Shown: positions 36,272 through 47,570 of the stretch, piece after piece
Layout: each line of letters starts with the position of its first letter
Position numbering within the stretch: position 1 is the first letter of the stretch
Source of the DNA: Artemisia argyi
Taxonomy: Eukaryota > Streptophyta > Magnoliopsida > Asterales > Asteraceae
Direction of reading: 5' to 3'
NCBI GenBank assembly: GCA_030686995.1
Contig: JARVZY010002388.1
Coordinates: 474,501 to 538,500 of the forward strand
DNA length: 64,000 nucleotides
The notes under the pieces: model-generated
Databases searched by the model: none
Seen by the model: only the letters and a program-made list of their open reading frames with translations
What the model was told of the DNA's origin: nothing
Made by a program: the position numbers and the translations under genes

Positions 36272-36445
36272 CACTACAACAAAAAGTGGAATGGGTGAGG
36301 AAGGTTTTGGCGAGGACACACATGTCCTTGCTAAAAGCCACTAAACAACAAAAATCCTTGACCTCCTGTCTTTGCCTTTGTCGAAAAGAGAAGAAAGTTT
36401 GACCAAAACCTTTGGCGAGGACATGCCCTCTAAAGGTTACGGTGT
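36272..36445 (+). mobile_element. CACTA (En/Spm-like) element end
   Basis: It starts CACTACAACAAAAA, the usual terminal sequence of plant CACTA elements. Subterminal GGCGAGGACA occurs twice (about 36309 and 36415) and part of it forms a small palindrome with TGTCCT. The opposite end was not found, so this is a fragment. Confidence 0.6.
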
Positions 36446-36559
36446 TTCTTCCTTTAGTAAACATATTGATACAAAACTCCTTTATCTAACTAGAAAGATT
36501 CGATGGAACAAATACATCCTGAAGAAAATCAGTATGTACTCAGTACTCTTGACGTCTGA

Positions 36560-36705
36560 TCAAGAATAGGCTCCCAACTCGTAATAACTTGGATCATAAG
36601 GGTATCGATCTTGACATGGTTTTTTGCTCGGTTTGCAACGAGGAAGTAGAGACTGCCCAGCACTTGTTCATCAATTGTTTAATTGCTCGGAATATAATAA
36701 AACAT
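36560..36705 (+). pseudogene. LINE fragment: reverse-transcriptase zinc-binding (zf-RVT) domain
   Basis: One frame reads NRLPTRNNLDHKGID followed by CSVC, EEVETAQHLF and INC. That is the CxxC...HxxxxC pattern of the zf-RVT domain found at the C-terminus of plant LINE polyproteins. Nothing of the RT core is adjacent. Confidence 0.75.
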
Positions 36706-37044
36706 GATGTAAGAAAAACGTGTTTAATTTAAATCAGTTTAGTTAGCACATACAAATACACTTTCTTCGGACAGTAGATAATGATGTATACAAATACAGT
36801 ACATAAAACCTACCTAAACATGTAATTAAAAGTGACATACTCAACACCATCCGGGACTAAGCACGACATACTCAACACTATTTATAGTAGCTTGCGGAGT
36901 TACAGATATGGCTACTTCGACACTTTTCTATATCCTGTAAGCCAACATGTTATCTCATATGGTTGCAATCTCGGACTAAATTTTACTTTTTGACGGCGGC
37001 CAAATCATCATAAGAATAACCGGTCGATCAATAACTCAAACTTT

Positions 37045-37135
37045 CATTTTTTTTAACGGCAATTGATATAGAACACTAGCAAGGAGCTAGACAATTACAT
37101 GAAAATGGATAGAACGTTACAATGATTATATATAG
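37045..37135 (-). mobile_element. LINE 3' end fragment with A tail
   Basis: Minus strand: AGCTCCTTGCTAGTGTTCTA, then CAATTGCCGTTAAAAAAAATG. The pattern of a short stem ending in GCCGTT plus poly-A is typical of plant LINE 3' ends. Confidence 0.55.
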
Positions 37136-37195
37136 AGCCGCCCTGTCCAATTGATAACTCAAAATTCATGTGAATCCGATTATTTATTTATTTAT

Positions 37196-37278
37196 GGGGC
37201 ATACTAACAAGACCGGGTCTAGGGCAAACCCTCCCTAGCCCTAGCCCTGTTTTTGCAGCTTTTTTGTCCCTTTTTTGT

Positions 37279-37328
<50 letters not shown>

Positions 37329-38370
37329 TAGTCCTTTTTTTTTGGGTGTTTAGATATCAGATTGCACACAAGTGCACAAGTCCAGGTCCAGTTTTTCACA
37401 AGCAGTTTTTGCACAAGCAATTTTTGCACAAGTCCAGATCCAGTTTTTGCACACAAGTAGATTGCAAAGGCTCAAATTTATATCATCATTGCCGATTTAG
37501 AAAACCATTTGCACAAGTGATAAAAAAAATGTTAGGCTCGGATATGAAGGTTGCAAAGTGATAAAAATATCACTTTGCCATGCCATTCGGTTTTAAAAAC
37601 CATTCGTCATCGCCTTTTTTTTTTCCAAGTGCACACAACCATGTCCAGGTCCTAGTCATTTTTCTTTCCCAAGTGCTATATCAGATTGCACAAAGTCATG
37701 CACAAAGGCTCAGATCTATATCAGATTGCACAAAGTCATGCACACAAGCAGATTGCACACAATCATGCACAAAGGCTCAGATTTATATCATCATTGCCAT
37801 ATCAGATTGCACACAAGTGAAACAGATTGCACCCAAGTGCACAGATTTGCCCCCAAGTGCACAGATTGCACACAAGTCGTCCAATTCATTTTTCTTTCCC
37901 AAGTGCACACAAGTGAAACAGATTGCACCCAAACCAGGTGAAACACAAGTTTCACATTCCACACATGTTACACAATGCAAGTACTAAGATTCTGCAAGTA
38001 CTAAGATTCACTGCAAGTTCTCACAAGAAAGCAAGTCTCACCACAAGGCTCACAAGAAAGCAAGTCTCACCACAAGAACAAACTGCAGAAACTCACAAGA
38101 AAGCAAGTCTCACCATAAGGCTCCATTATAAACAAGCATCACAAAGAAGCAGATTGCATAGAAACTCGTGATGTTGTTGTTTTTTTAAATAATGTGTTAA
38201 CGTTGTTGTTTAATTGAATGATAACATTTGTTGTTATAGTCGTTTAATGTGGTAACGTTTACCGTGAAACAATAAATAAACACAAAAAAAAACATTACAC
38301 AAACAAAATACAAACACAAAATATTACACAAACAAAATACAAACAAAAAAAAACATTGCACAAACTATAC

Positions 38371-38405
<35 letters not shown>

Positions 38406-38517
38406 CACAAAACGACAAAATAGGGAAAAAACAAAAAAAAAACCAAAAAGGACCAAGGACCACCCACTAGCCTAGACCCAATGCATCTAAAAAAAGACCC
38501 CCGGTCTTTATAACCCC
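37196..38517. mobile_element. Candidate TIR element filled with GCACAAG repeats
   Basis: Imperfect inverted ends: the left start GGGGCATACTAACAAGACC and the minus reading of the right end GGGGTTATAAAGACCGGGGG. TCTAGG/CTAGCC strings and a T run (37281-37321) match an A run (38374-38404) inside. No TSD is certain and no transposase is present. The superfamily is unknown; Harbinger-like is possible. Confidence 0.45.
37350..38165 (+). repeat. Degenerate short tandem repeat (AGATTGCACACAAGT type)
   Basis: Many copies of CAGATTGCACACAAG, GCACAAGTCCAG and CAAGTCTCACCACAAG occur at irregular spacing. Reading frames through it (for example 37580-37987) are by-products of the repeat. Confidence 0.75.
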
Positions 38518-38856
38518 TCCCTTTATTTATTTATTCTCTCTAGATCTGATCTAAGAACTAAACAAGTGGGAGATACACTTAACTTTACATATCACACGTT
38601 GTACCTTACACCTTAAACAATTACAACACTTGAGTATTCGATGCAAGATCTAGTGGACCAAGAACACGTGGCTGAATTTTACAAGAAAATTTTGCTCAAG
38701 AATCACTTTAAAAGAAATTTATAAATAGCATCAGTTTCTAATCAACTAAATATCACTTCTTTATTAGCAAATTATTGTAACTAACTCAAAATTATTACAA
38801 GTATGAATGACTGGAATTTTACAAAATTTTAAATAGCTAATTTTGCTAAGAAACTT

Positions 38857-39445
38857 TTTTTTTTGAACATCAAGATTTTATTAAACTAGCAAGATGCTAG
38901 AAAGAAATTACAAGGAATAAACCACTAAAGGGTTTTGAATCCAGTTGTTCCAAGATATGGAAGACATTTTACTTCTAGTGGAATACCATCTAAAAGAAAA
39001 ATCTACAATATTATCAAAAATCATGCTACGTTTAGGCTGATTGGTACCAAATATCACTTCGTTATGGAATCTCCATAAGGACCAAAGGGTGACACCACAA
39101 ACAATATCCAAGATGATTCTTTTGCTCGATGCAGAATGAAGGCCATCAATCCAATCATACAAACCAGACAATTTGTATATAATAGGGGGAGAGATGTGCA
39201 ACCATTTAAAGACACAGGCTGTAGAAGCTAGCGTGCAATCCCATAGAGTATGATAAGCAGATTCAACCCCATGATCACAAATTGGACAAGTAATAGAAGC
39301 CACTTCAATTCCTTTACGACTGAGATTCCACCAGGAAGGGAGGCGATCACGAAGAGACCTCCAAATAAAGATATTAATCTTCTTTGGAAGAAGGCTATTC
39401 CATCTAGTGCGCGGCTCATCTGGAAGAAAACCCCTATCATTTTTG
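38857..39445 (-). pseudogene. LINE 3' part: zf-RVT domain, short C-terminus and poly-A end
   Basis: Minus strand, one frame from about 39440: LPKKINIFIWRSLRDRLPS, then WNLSRKGIEVASITCPIC, VESAYHTLWDC and a WRFHNEVIFG region, ending at 38908. The CPIC...HTLWDC signature is the zf-RVT domain that follows RT in plant LINEs. Downstream GCATCTTGCTAGTTTAATAA and TCTTGATGTTC lead into an A tail (38866-38857). The insertion is 5'-truncated, as is normal for LINEs, and the RT and endonuclease are absent. Confidence 0.85.
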
Positions 39446-39609
39446 TGCCGAGCACCTTTAAGAAACTATATATACTTTCAGAAGTATAATGCTGTCGCGT
39501 CAAGGCGATTGATAAGAACGTTATAATTATCGACTACTTTGTTGATACTGTCATATGTGTTCCTATTCTTGTCTTCTATAATTCTCCATTAACATTAACA
39601 ATAACCATG
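39446..39609. other. Short spacer between the LINE remnant and the FMO gene
   Basis: AT-rich; no feature recognised. The FMO 3' untranslated region would fall here. Confidence 0.5.
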
Positions 39610-41382
39610 TCACGAAACAGCCATAAGAAAATCATGTACTGTGGCATCTCTTAAACCATTAGAACGAGAAGTCCACTTTTCTAAATGATTTGTAGCAATT
39701 TCTCTAACTCGATCATCAACTCGCAATCCTACTTGATCAGATAACCAGTCTATGTAATCAAACTGTAATCAAAATCATCAAATTTGAAGTCAAAAAAAGT
39801 TTCTATGTGAAATGTCAATATTGCAAAAAGTATGTAAGGTAACAACAAAGATCGATATGATAACCTTATGCCATAGTGAATGAGTAAGGCTCTTCGGGAT
39901 CCCAAATTCATCCAATTCTCGATAGTGTTTGTGAACTTCAGCTAACATATCGTCTTCTGATGGCAACAATATCTTCCCGGAGATAACAAGTGCTACCCAT
40001 TTCGATTGCAGCTCAAAGATTGAAAAGATAAGGCCTTGATCTTCACGATGCATGGTAATGGGAACAACACAAGATCATAAGTGGTATGTTTACATAAATA
40101 TAATCCTTGATTTCCAAAATGAAAGGCATGGAACAAAAAGGTCTAGAAATGACGTACTAAAGGTTAATCCGACAAAAGCAAGTCTAGGCGCTAGTCGAGG
40201 AGGAAACACATGTTTGTAAAGGGGATCAACACGATTGTTGTCGACATGTATCAAGTCGTTGGTTCTGAAGAAGGGGAAATGGTACTTATACCTAAATAAC
40301 ACCACATCAAATGTGGTCAACTATATTCCTTCTATGAAATTTGAAAACAAAACAAGGATTTTCGGGGAAAGAGCGTTTTGTTGTTCATACCCAGTGCAGT
40401 GCAAGATGGTATCTGCTTCAATAGAGTGTCCATCTTGGAACACAACAGTACCATTATCAAAAACACGAGTTATCTGTTATAACGTCATAAAGAATCAAAT
40501 GTCGAAATATTGACATACAAGTGCAATTTAAAACTCAGAACATACCTTTAAATGTTACCACATATTTTCATATCCATCCACCTTCGAGACTTTAACATCT
40601 GAAGATCTGGACGAGAGATGAACCTCTCTAGCGACATTTGCGATATCTTTAGATATATCACGCGCGCTAGACTCGTTGCCAATCACGACAACCACCTATC
40701 ATTATGACATACATATAAACATACTAGCTTCTATACATTCATTAAAACAAATTAAGCTAAAAAATGTAAAACAGAAACTCTAGCTACATATACGAACTTG
40801 ATCACGATATGGTTCAGGAACACGATAGTTGTGTCTTGACCATTCTTCAATACCAGGAATATCATCGGCAACTCGAGGTTCGGTATGATGACCGTTACAA
40901 ACTACAACTGCATCAAACACCTCTTCCTTTAAACCCGCCTTTATCGTCTTCCACTCAACCAGAAAGCCATCATCCTTCAAGTCAACTCGCACCACCTCGG
41001 AGCTAAACCGAATGACTTTACTAATTCCAAACTCCTTAGCAAAGTGCTCCAAGAACTTTTGCGTCTCTTCATGTCCAGGAAACATTCTAGGATCGCCATA
41101 AAACTTGTCTTCGAATGAGAAATCCGAGAAGCTCATGAGTGTTCGAGGGAGATTTGTTCTAAGAGATGAGTAGAGACTGCTGTGAACAATGGATCTATTG
41201 GGGTCAAGGCCAAGAAGATCTTCAGCCTCGACTCTGGGATCGTAAACCCATGTTCCACCTACTTTGTCTGACTTTTCGAAGACCGTGACTTGTTGCTTCT
41301 CTCGGAGAAGCTCACGGGTAGTGAGTAGGCCGCAAATACCAGCTCCAATGACGGCAACATTGAGAGGATGTGCCATGGTCAA
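39610..41382 (-). pseudogene. Flavin-containing monooxygenase (FMO GS-OX-like), six exons, disrupted
   Basis: The family oxidises sulfur in glucosinolates or related thioethers using FAD and NADPH; the substrate here is unknown. Exons by GT-AG reading: 41382-40798, 40695-40546, 40473-40391, 40291-40158, 40040-39865, 39762-39610. Total 1281 nt, phases consistent, 426 codons before the terminal stop. FAD motif VIGAGICGL at residues 11-19; the NADPH site VVIGNESSA begins exon 2; CTGYKYHFPF spans exons 3-4; FELQSKW is in exon 5. Two lesions: a TAA at 40557-40555 (codon 242) replaces the Leu codon expected in NMWLH, and the stretch WSRHNY lacks about five residues relative to the usual WPGKxxHSHNY, which removes the FMO-identifying motif. 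Splicing is otherwise intact, so the loss looks recent. A sequencing error could explain the stop but not the deletion. Confidence 0.88.
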
Positions 41383-41790
41383 TGAGATTAGGTGGGTTGC
41401 AAATGATGGGAGTATGTTTTGTCATTGGTCCATGCTTATGACCACGTGGCTTTGGATCTGCCTATTTGTCTAACAAATATATTCGAGGAAATTTGATGCT
41501 GAACCCTTTGATAACCATGTTAACAAATACTCCGTACGACCTTTTAAGTGTCTCTTATCAAAGACTACATAATGCGCGAATTAACTTGAGCATCCCCTCT
41601 TTTGCGCATCCCTTACTTTGCATCTATTGATATAGTGACACGTAGTCAAGTGCAAGCAAAACGTCTCGCGCATCCTCCTCCTTTGCGCATCCCCACAAAG
41701 TGACATCATTTGTGCCCGCAAATTAACTAAGGACTTGGAATTCTGGTTGTCGTTTTAGACTCTGACTCTACAAAATCAAAGAAATTTAAA
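41383..41790. other. Intergenic, upstream of the FMO gene
   Basis: No gene. TTTGCGCATCC occurs twice (about 41599 and 41683) and CTCGCGCATCC once (about 41665). These may be remnants of a repeat or upstream elements of the FMO gene. Confidence 0.35.
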
Positions 41791-41792
41791 GT

Positions 41793-42163
41793 TCAAACCT
41801 CATTTTTAGACTCAAAAGAGGACTGAATTTGACTCATTCTAAAAGAAAAAACAGTTTCATAGAACTTAACATCATTGGAATAGAAAATAGATCTATTTTC
41901 AAGACTCAACAACTTATATGTTTTTTTACTACTGTCATAGCAAATCAAAACACATTTTTCTGACTTCTTAGAAAACTTATTAGACGCTTTCAAGACATCA
42001 GCAAAACACAAAAAACCAAAACTCCTTGAGTGAGACAGATTAAGTTCCATACCTACACCAAAGAAAAATGAGATTTACCATTTAAAACAAAGGCATGTAA
42101 CCTGTTAATTAAATAAGTAGTAGTTAAAACACATTCAGACCAACATACAAGAGCCCAAACCCC

Positions 42164-42194
<31 letters not shown>

Positions 42195-43136
42195 AAAAAA
42201 AAAAAAAAACATAAGACTTCTGGCAACATTCAGCAGATGTCTTTGTTTCCTTTCAGCAATACCATTTTGTTGTGGTGTATATGCATAAGTAGTTTAATAT
42301 AAAATTCCCATTGTATTCAAAAAATCAGACATGTTATGATTTACAAACTCAGTACTATTATCATATCTTATAACCTTAATCTTCTTATCAAACTGAGTTA
42401 AAACAAGATCATAGAAATTTACAAACATTCTAAAAACTTCATCTTTAGTTTTAAGCACATACACCCACACATATGTACTGTAATCATCCAAAATGGTCAA
42501 AAAAATATAACACCCTCCATGCTAACCACTTTGTAAGGTCCTCAAACATCAAGATGAATAACTTGACAAAAAACCACATATTTATTTTCACTTAAAGGTA
42601 ATGAGTCCCTACTCTGCTTTGCCTTATGACAAACCTCACAAGGACTCTCATGATTTACATTAGACAAATTAAGTGATCCTTTTAACAATTTCAAAACGTG
42701 GTTAGCACGGTGCCTAAGTCTATTATGGCAAACATCTTTAGAGACATGACAGACAAACACTCACTTTGATTAACCACAACATACTTATTATACTCTTTAT
42801 CAAACAATTATAAACTACCAAACTCACTACCAATTTACCTCTCTCCTTTTTCAAATCCTGAATATAACATTTAGTCTCATCAAAACCAATACTAGGCTTA
42901 CTATTTCTAATCATTTTATGCACAGACAACAAACTAACATACTATTCAGGCACAACTAGCACATCAAACAAGACCAAATCAAAATTCAGTCTTAAATTTC
43001 CCACATGAGTAATTTTGGCAGTTCCATTTGGGTGACCAACCGTTAATTTTAAATCAACAATATCAAGTAAACCAAACATATTTTCAGTATAATTGGTCAT
43101 ATGCTGATTAGCCCTTGAGTCAATTATCAATCCCAA
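41793..43136 (-). pseudogene. copia pol fragments: protease, GAG-pre-integrase, integrase
   Basis: Minus strand pieces in changing frames. The protease segment IIDSRANQHMT (expected DSGA, so Gly is replaced by Arg) is near 43120. The GAG-pre-integrase region with HNRLRHRANHVLKLL and CEVCHKAKQ is near 42715-42610. Integrase carries TILDDYSTYVWVY near 42490 and an IRYDNSTEFVN segment near 42380. A linker with FGFLCFADVL and SLENRSIFYSNDVKFYE lies near 42010-41850. Stops and frameshifts separate them, and C25A25 interrupts at 42160-42209. RT is absent. Confidence 0.8.
42160..42209. repeat. Homopolymer pair, 25 C followed by 25 A
   Basis: Plus strand reads an uninterrupted C run then an A run inside the integrase remnant. 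Lengths may be affected by assembly. Confidence 0.9.
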
Positions 43137-43167
43137 ATGATAACTGACTCATTTATCTTATGTTTTC

Positions 43168-43412
43168 ACAAAGAATATGTAAAAGTTTTGATTGAAAGAA
43201 AACATTATTGTTGAAAAAACCGAGATGTACTACCTGCCATATTGGCATGATTAGTAGAACTGGTTCTATCATTTAAAAGACTCATCAGCATCAAAACCCG
43301 TTCGTTTGTAAAAAACAGAGTACTAGTAGAGGTTTTGACCTCAATATTGACCCTAGACATACCCCTAGCATCAACACTGTTATTTTTGTTACTATTAAAA
43401 TTTCTAGTAGGC
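43168..43412 (-). repeat. Copy 1 of a ~250-bp duplicated copia gag-end segment
   Basis: It matches 44665-44915 at high identity (AAGAATATGTAAAAGTTTTG through AAAATTTCTAGTA). One copy ends exactly at the TIR element, the other continues into gag. The original sequence is the one at 44665, next to the knuckle region. Confidence 0.85.
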
Positions 43413-44616
43413 TTTAGTTACTATAGTTTTTTTTGTTCAAAGAGGTTACTCATGTTTGCGTGACCGGTTAATTAGGTTACTCCATATATATTACAACTTA
43501 TGATAGTAGGTAAAAAGTTACTAAATGGTCCTTGTGGGTTGTCGGGTTTAACAGATTTAGTCCTTAGATTTTTTTTCTCGAATCCTCTCCTGTGGGCGAC
43601 CCGTAACGGGGTTTCCTTATGTTTTATATGTTTTTCTCGAATCCTCTCCTGTGAGCGATTGATTGAGTCATGAAACAAGAACATAAGTGCGTTTAATACA
43701 CTAATACGAAAATCAAATATCGATTTTCCCCCCAATATCTTTGTTTTCCGACACCCTAGTGTTTTTTACTCATCTCCATTTTCTATTCCCTAAATAAAAC
43801 AACATGACACAAAAACAATTCACCCATGTGAGTCACCTCGACACTTCGTCACCCATAACTCCATAAGTAACCATTGACATCCTTCTTCAAGTGAGAAACA
43901 TCATTCTAGGTCAAGCGCATGACATATGCTCGATTAGACTTTTTAACCAATCTACCACTTTCTCAAAAAATAATGACCAAATGAAAACAAGAAATAGTAA
44001 ATTTTTCATATTTGTTAAGGGTTTTGTTAAACACCAAATATACAACAAGAACATAACACTAATATGCAAGTTGCCAAAAACTTATTTTTTTTCTTTTTAA
44101 ACCTAAAGGTATCGTAAATCAGCAAGTACTTGGAATAGTAGATTGATATTAATTAAACCATAATTCTTTTGAAGTTGATAACTGATAAGCACAATATTCA
44201 ACAATAATATCAATTAATACATGTAGTAACACTTCTTTATTCTTATTCCATAATATATATTAGCATATTGGTTTCAACAAAATACAGAAGCCCCACATTA
44301 TTTGCATCGAATGGTGTTAGGCAGAGTCGTGTATTTACTTTACGTGTGAATTTGATGTACTAATATCGGGTTCTATACATTATTCGCGAAGTACTAAGTT
44401 TGAAAACATTAATGACTTCCTAAGGACAAAATTCGTTATACCCGCCATGCCACAGGGACCAAAATGTAAATTAAAGATAGTGGAAAACCGGTACACCCGG
44501 TATCCCACCCTAGGAGTAACCTAATTAACCGAACCCGTTTACATGAGTAACCTAATTAACTGGTCACGCAAACATGAGTAACCTCTTTGAACAAAAAAAC
44601 TATAGTAACTAAAAGC
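43411..44616. mobile_element. TIR element (~1.2 kb) with near-identical ~65-bp ends
   Basis: Left end CTTTAGTTACTATAGTTTTT and the minus reading of the right end match for about 65 bp, through GTTCAAAGAGGTTACTCATG, TTTGCGTGACC and GTTAATTAGGTTACTC, with one substitution and a T-run length change. Long TIRs without a transposase suggest a Mutator-type non-autonomous element. No convincing 9-bp duplication was found. Inside, TCTCGAATCCTCTCCTGTG is repeated (43577 and 43634). Confidence 0.75.
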
Positions 44617-44639
44617 AAATTTTTGTGAAACTTTAGTTA

Positions 44640-45818
44640 CATTTGTGTGTATTAACCCTTTCACAAAAGAATATGTAAAAGTTTTGATTGAAAGAAAACA
44701 TTATTGTTGAAAAAAAACAAGATGTACTACCTGCCATATTGGCATGATTAGTAGAACTGGTTCTATCATTCAAAAGACTCATCAGCTTCAAAACATGTTC
44801 GTTTGTAAAAAACAGAGTACTAGTAGAGGTTTTGACCTCAATATTGACCCTAGACATACCCCAAGCATCAACACTATTATTTTTGTTACTATTAAAATTT
44901 CTAGTATGCTTTAATTTTTGATTTTTCTTAAAACTTGGAGGGTACCTAATGATTTCAAAAAATCTGTCAATAGTGTGACCCTTTAAACTACACTTTTTAC
45001 ACAATAAATAGTCAAAATTCCCTATGTTATTGTTTATATTGTTACTAGACTAGTTACCATTGTTTCTTATACTATTAATCACATTATTATCACCGGACCT
45101 AGAAAAATAAGGCAGATACCAGATACCTGAGGCTTATCAATTTTCACAGAAGAGGAAGGAAACCCTCTATAGGATTCTTCCCTAGAAGTAATGACAAAAT
45201 CATCTTTGACTTCAGGAATGATTCCATAGTCAGAAGACTGCTTCTTATAGGCTGATAGATGTCATCAAGACCCGCAAGAAATTGCATCAATTTTAACAAT
45301 TTTTCATGATCAATTAACTCAGCTCTAGCCTCACATGTACAGTCAGGTAGTTTAGTAAGAATATCAAACTCCCTCCATAGAGAGTTCAACTTATGATAAT
45401 AATCAGACACTGGTAAACTACCTTGTTTAAAATTGTTAATTTTTTGTAACAAATTAAAAACAACTGAACCATCTACTCCATCATATGTTTCTTTTAACTC
45501 ATACCACACAGTTGCAACATTATCAGAAAACACATGACCCAGATAAACATCCCGAGACAAACAACTCAAAATCCAACGCAACTGCATTACACCTATCCCA
45601 TTGTTCAAGAAAGAGAGGACTAGAAGCATAATCAGTTCTAAGACAAGTTTCGTTAAAAAATTATTTTTAATTTTAATAGCCAATCTCATAGCACTAGCTC
45701 ATACTTTATAATTTTCAGCACCAATCAATTTAATAGACACAATAGGAGCATCACTTTAATCATTAGCATGTAGATGCAGAATATTACTCTGATCTAAAGA
45801 CCCAATCATAATAGCCAT
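44640..45818 (-). pseudogene. copia gag, decayed
   Basis: The start MAIMIGSLDQ is at 45818. Stops fall in the HAND(stop)SDAP and YKV(stop)ASAM stretches, and a largely open segment follows (45689-45144) with LSRDVYLGHVFSDNVATVW and YHKLNSLWREFD. The zinc knuckle near 45000 reads CKKCSLKGHTIDRF, with the last Cys replaced by Phe. A second copy of the gag-end DNA sits beyond the TIR insertion. Confidence 0.8.
44665..44915 (-). repeat. Copy 2 of the ~250-bp duplicated gag-end segment
   Basis: It pairs with 43168-43412. The two copies flank the TIR element and are far too long to be a target duplication, so a tandem duplication came before or with the insertion. Confidence 0.85.
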
Positions 45819-46424
45819 AATGACAACAAACAAACAAACATCAATAAACCAATCAACCTCAACTTCCAAGACTGCCCAATACTTAACCTCCTGCAATTAA
45901 GAGTCAACAACAAACTAAAAAACTTAAATAAATAACACAACACACACAAGAGTAACTAGTTCCCAGCAAAGTGAACTGGGGTTGGCCAAAGCAAGTTTTC
46001 GTACCACTCTTATGGTGGGAGGTCAAGGTGTTAACCAACCCGTTTGCACCCACTTGACAAAAAAAACTGTTATCTTAAAGGAGAAACAAGAAGTAACCAG
46101 TTGAAGTGGAAGAACCAATCAATTACTCTGGATTCACTTAGTCTAGAGCAACTAACACCAAGAATCCACCCAGAATACCCACAGAATCACTAGATCTCAA
46201 AAACCCCTAATATTGCCGTTAATTCTTCAATTAACCACCACCAGAAACATTTAAACCACTCCATAAACAAAAACCCCAAAATCTAGTGTTTCAAGGAAAA
46301 ACCCTAAATCTTCAATTAACCAAAGAAACACCACAATTCAACCACCCACACGTTGAATCACCAACGCTAAACCAAGAACTAAGCGAAAACCATGAAACCC
46401 TAACAATAAGCTAATCAGAACCTA

Positions 46425-46835
46425 GGCTTTTGATACCATGTAAAAATGGTACCAATTACACCAATATTAACAAATCACACACCAACCTCCACACATTGAT
46501 CTTTATTCACTACCACTATAGTAGATATGTCCTCAATCGAGTGCAAACCAAACAATACATACAACGAGTTGTTCTTAACACAAATGAAACTTAAGAAAAT
46601 ACAATACTCACACTTATAAACCCAAAACTAAACATAACCAAACTAATCAAGATCAAGATTATCTTGCGAATACAAACCAGTTACAAACTTGACCAAGATA
46701 ACAACAAACTAAACAACGAGATGAAAACTAGAAAGAAAACAAAAACTTTGTGTATTTTCTTTTGAGAGAATGAGAGTGTAAATGAAACCCTAGCTCGGAT
46801 AAGATCTTTTATAACACCATGTTATAAGAGCACAA
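46425..46835 (-). repeat. Putative 5' LTR and primer site of the minus copia element
   Basis: Minus strand: a likely LTR ends ACCATTTTTACA near 46441, followed by TGGTATCAAAAGCC (about 46438-46425), a Met-type primer site with one change. A TATAAAAG lies at about 46815-46808. The outer LTR boundary (about 46835) is a guess, because no 3' LTR is left for comparison. Confidence 0.5.
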
Positions 46836-47287
46836 GGTACGACATTTTGCTATATGATGTAATATTATTCATTTAATAAAAAAGAAAAATGACCATGAAC
46901 CCGCTGAGAAAATTTCTAGCTCTACATATTATTGGGTTGAGTTTTGATATATATGCCTGTAAAAGAGACCTAAAGTTGCACCTACTCCATTCTTTCATGA
47001 CAAGTGTAATACGCTTATTCTCTCTCATCATTTTTAACCAACCATTTTTTCAGATGCACCAATCAAATATCTAGGACTAAATTTAGGTTCATGTTTTAGG
47101 CATACGAATCATTTTTCTATTGGGTTTATTGTATTGTGAAGAACTAAAAGAAGTCGACAAGGTTCCATGATCATGAGATTAGAGTCACAGTCATAGCATG
47201 ATTATAGAGCATAAGATGAGTATATTGGGGAATCACCATCATATAATTTTTCTAAATTGCTGATCAAATCGAATGATTGATGAGCGC
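46836..47287. other. Intergenic, nothing recognised
   Basis: AT-rich; one short frame at 46889-47074 has no features of a gene. Confidence 0.4.
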
Positions 47288-47489
47288 ATTGAAATTAGAG
47301 CTGGCAATTTCTGACACGGACCTGTTAACACGACACGACACGACCTGCTCTTAACAGGTTTCGTGTCAGGTCTTAACAGGTTTCGTGTCTTAACAGGTCC
47401 GGACCTGTTAAGACACGAATAAAATTAACAGGTTTCGTGTCTTAACAGGTCCGGACCTGTTAAGACACGTTAAGAAACCTGTTAAGAGG

Positions 47490-47570
<81 letters not shown>

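Larger units (their letters stand above)
41793..46835 (-). mobile_element. Decayed Ty1/copia element, minus strand, 3' truncated
   Basis: From the right: a putative 5' LTR (about 46835-46443), a Met-type primer site, gag (45818-44640), a TIR insertion and a duplicated segment, then protease, GAG-pre-integrase and integrase (43136-42290), and a post-integrase linker ending at 41793. RT, RNase H and the 3' LTR are missing. Confidence 0.8.

Noticed and set aside
37253..37987. Frames of 102 and 135 codons
   Set aside because: They consist of poly-T and GCACAAG repeat translation.
43472..43735. 87-codon minus-strand frame in the TIR element
   Set aside because: Made from a duplicated TCTCGAATCCTCTCC string; no transposase motif.
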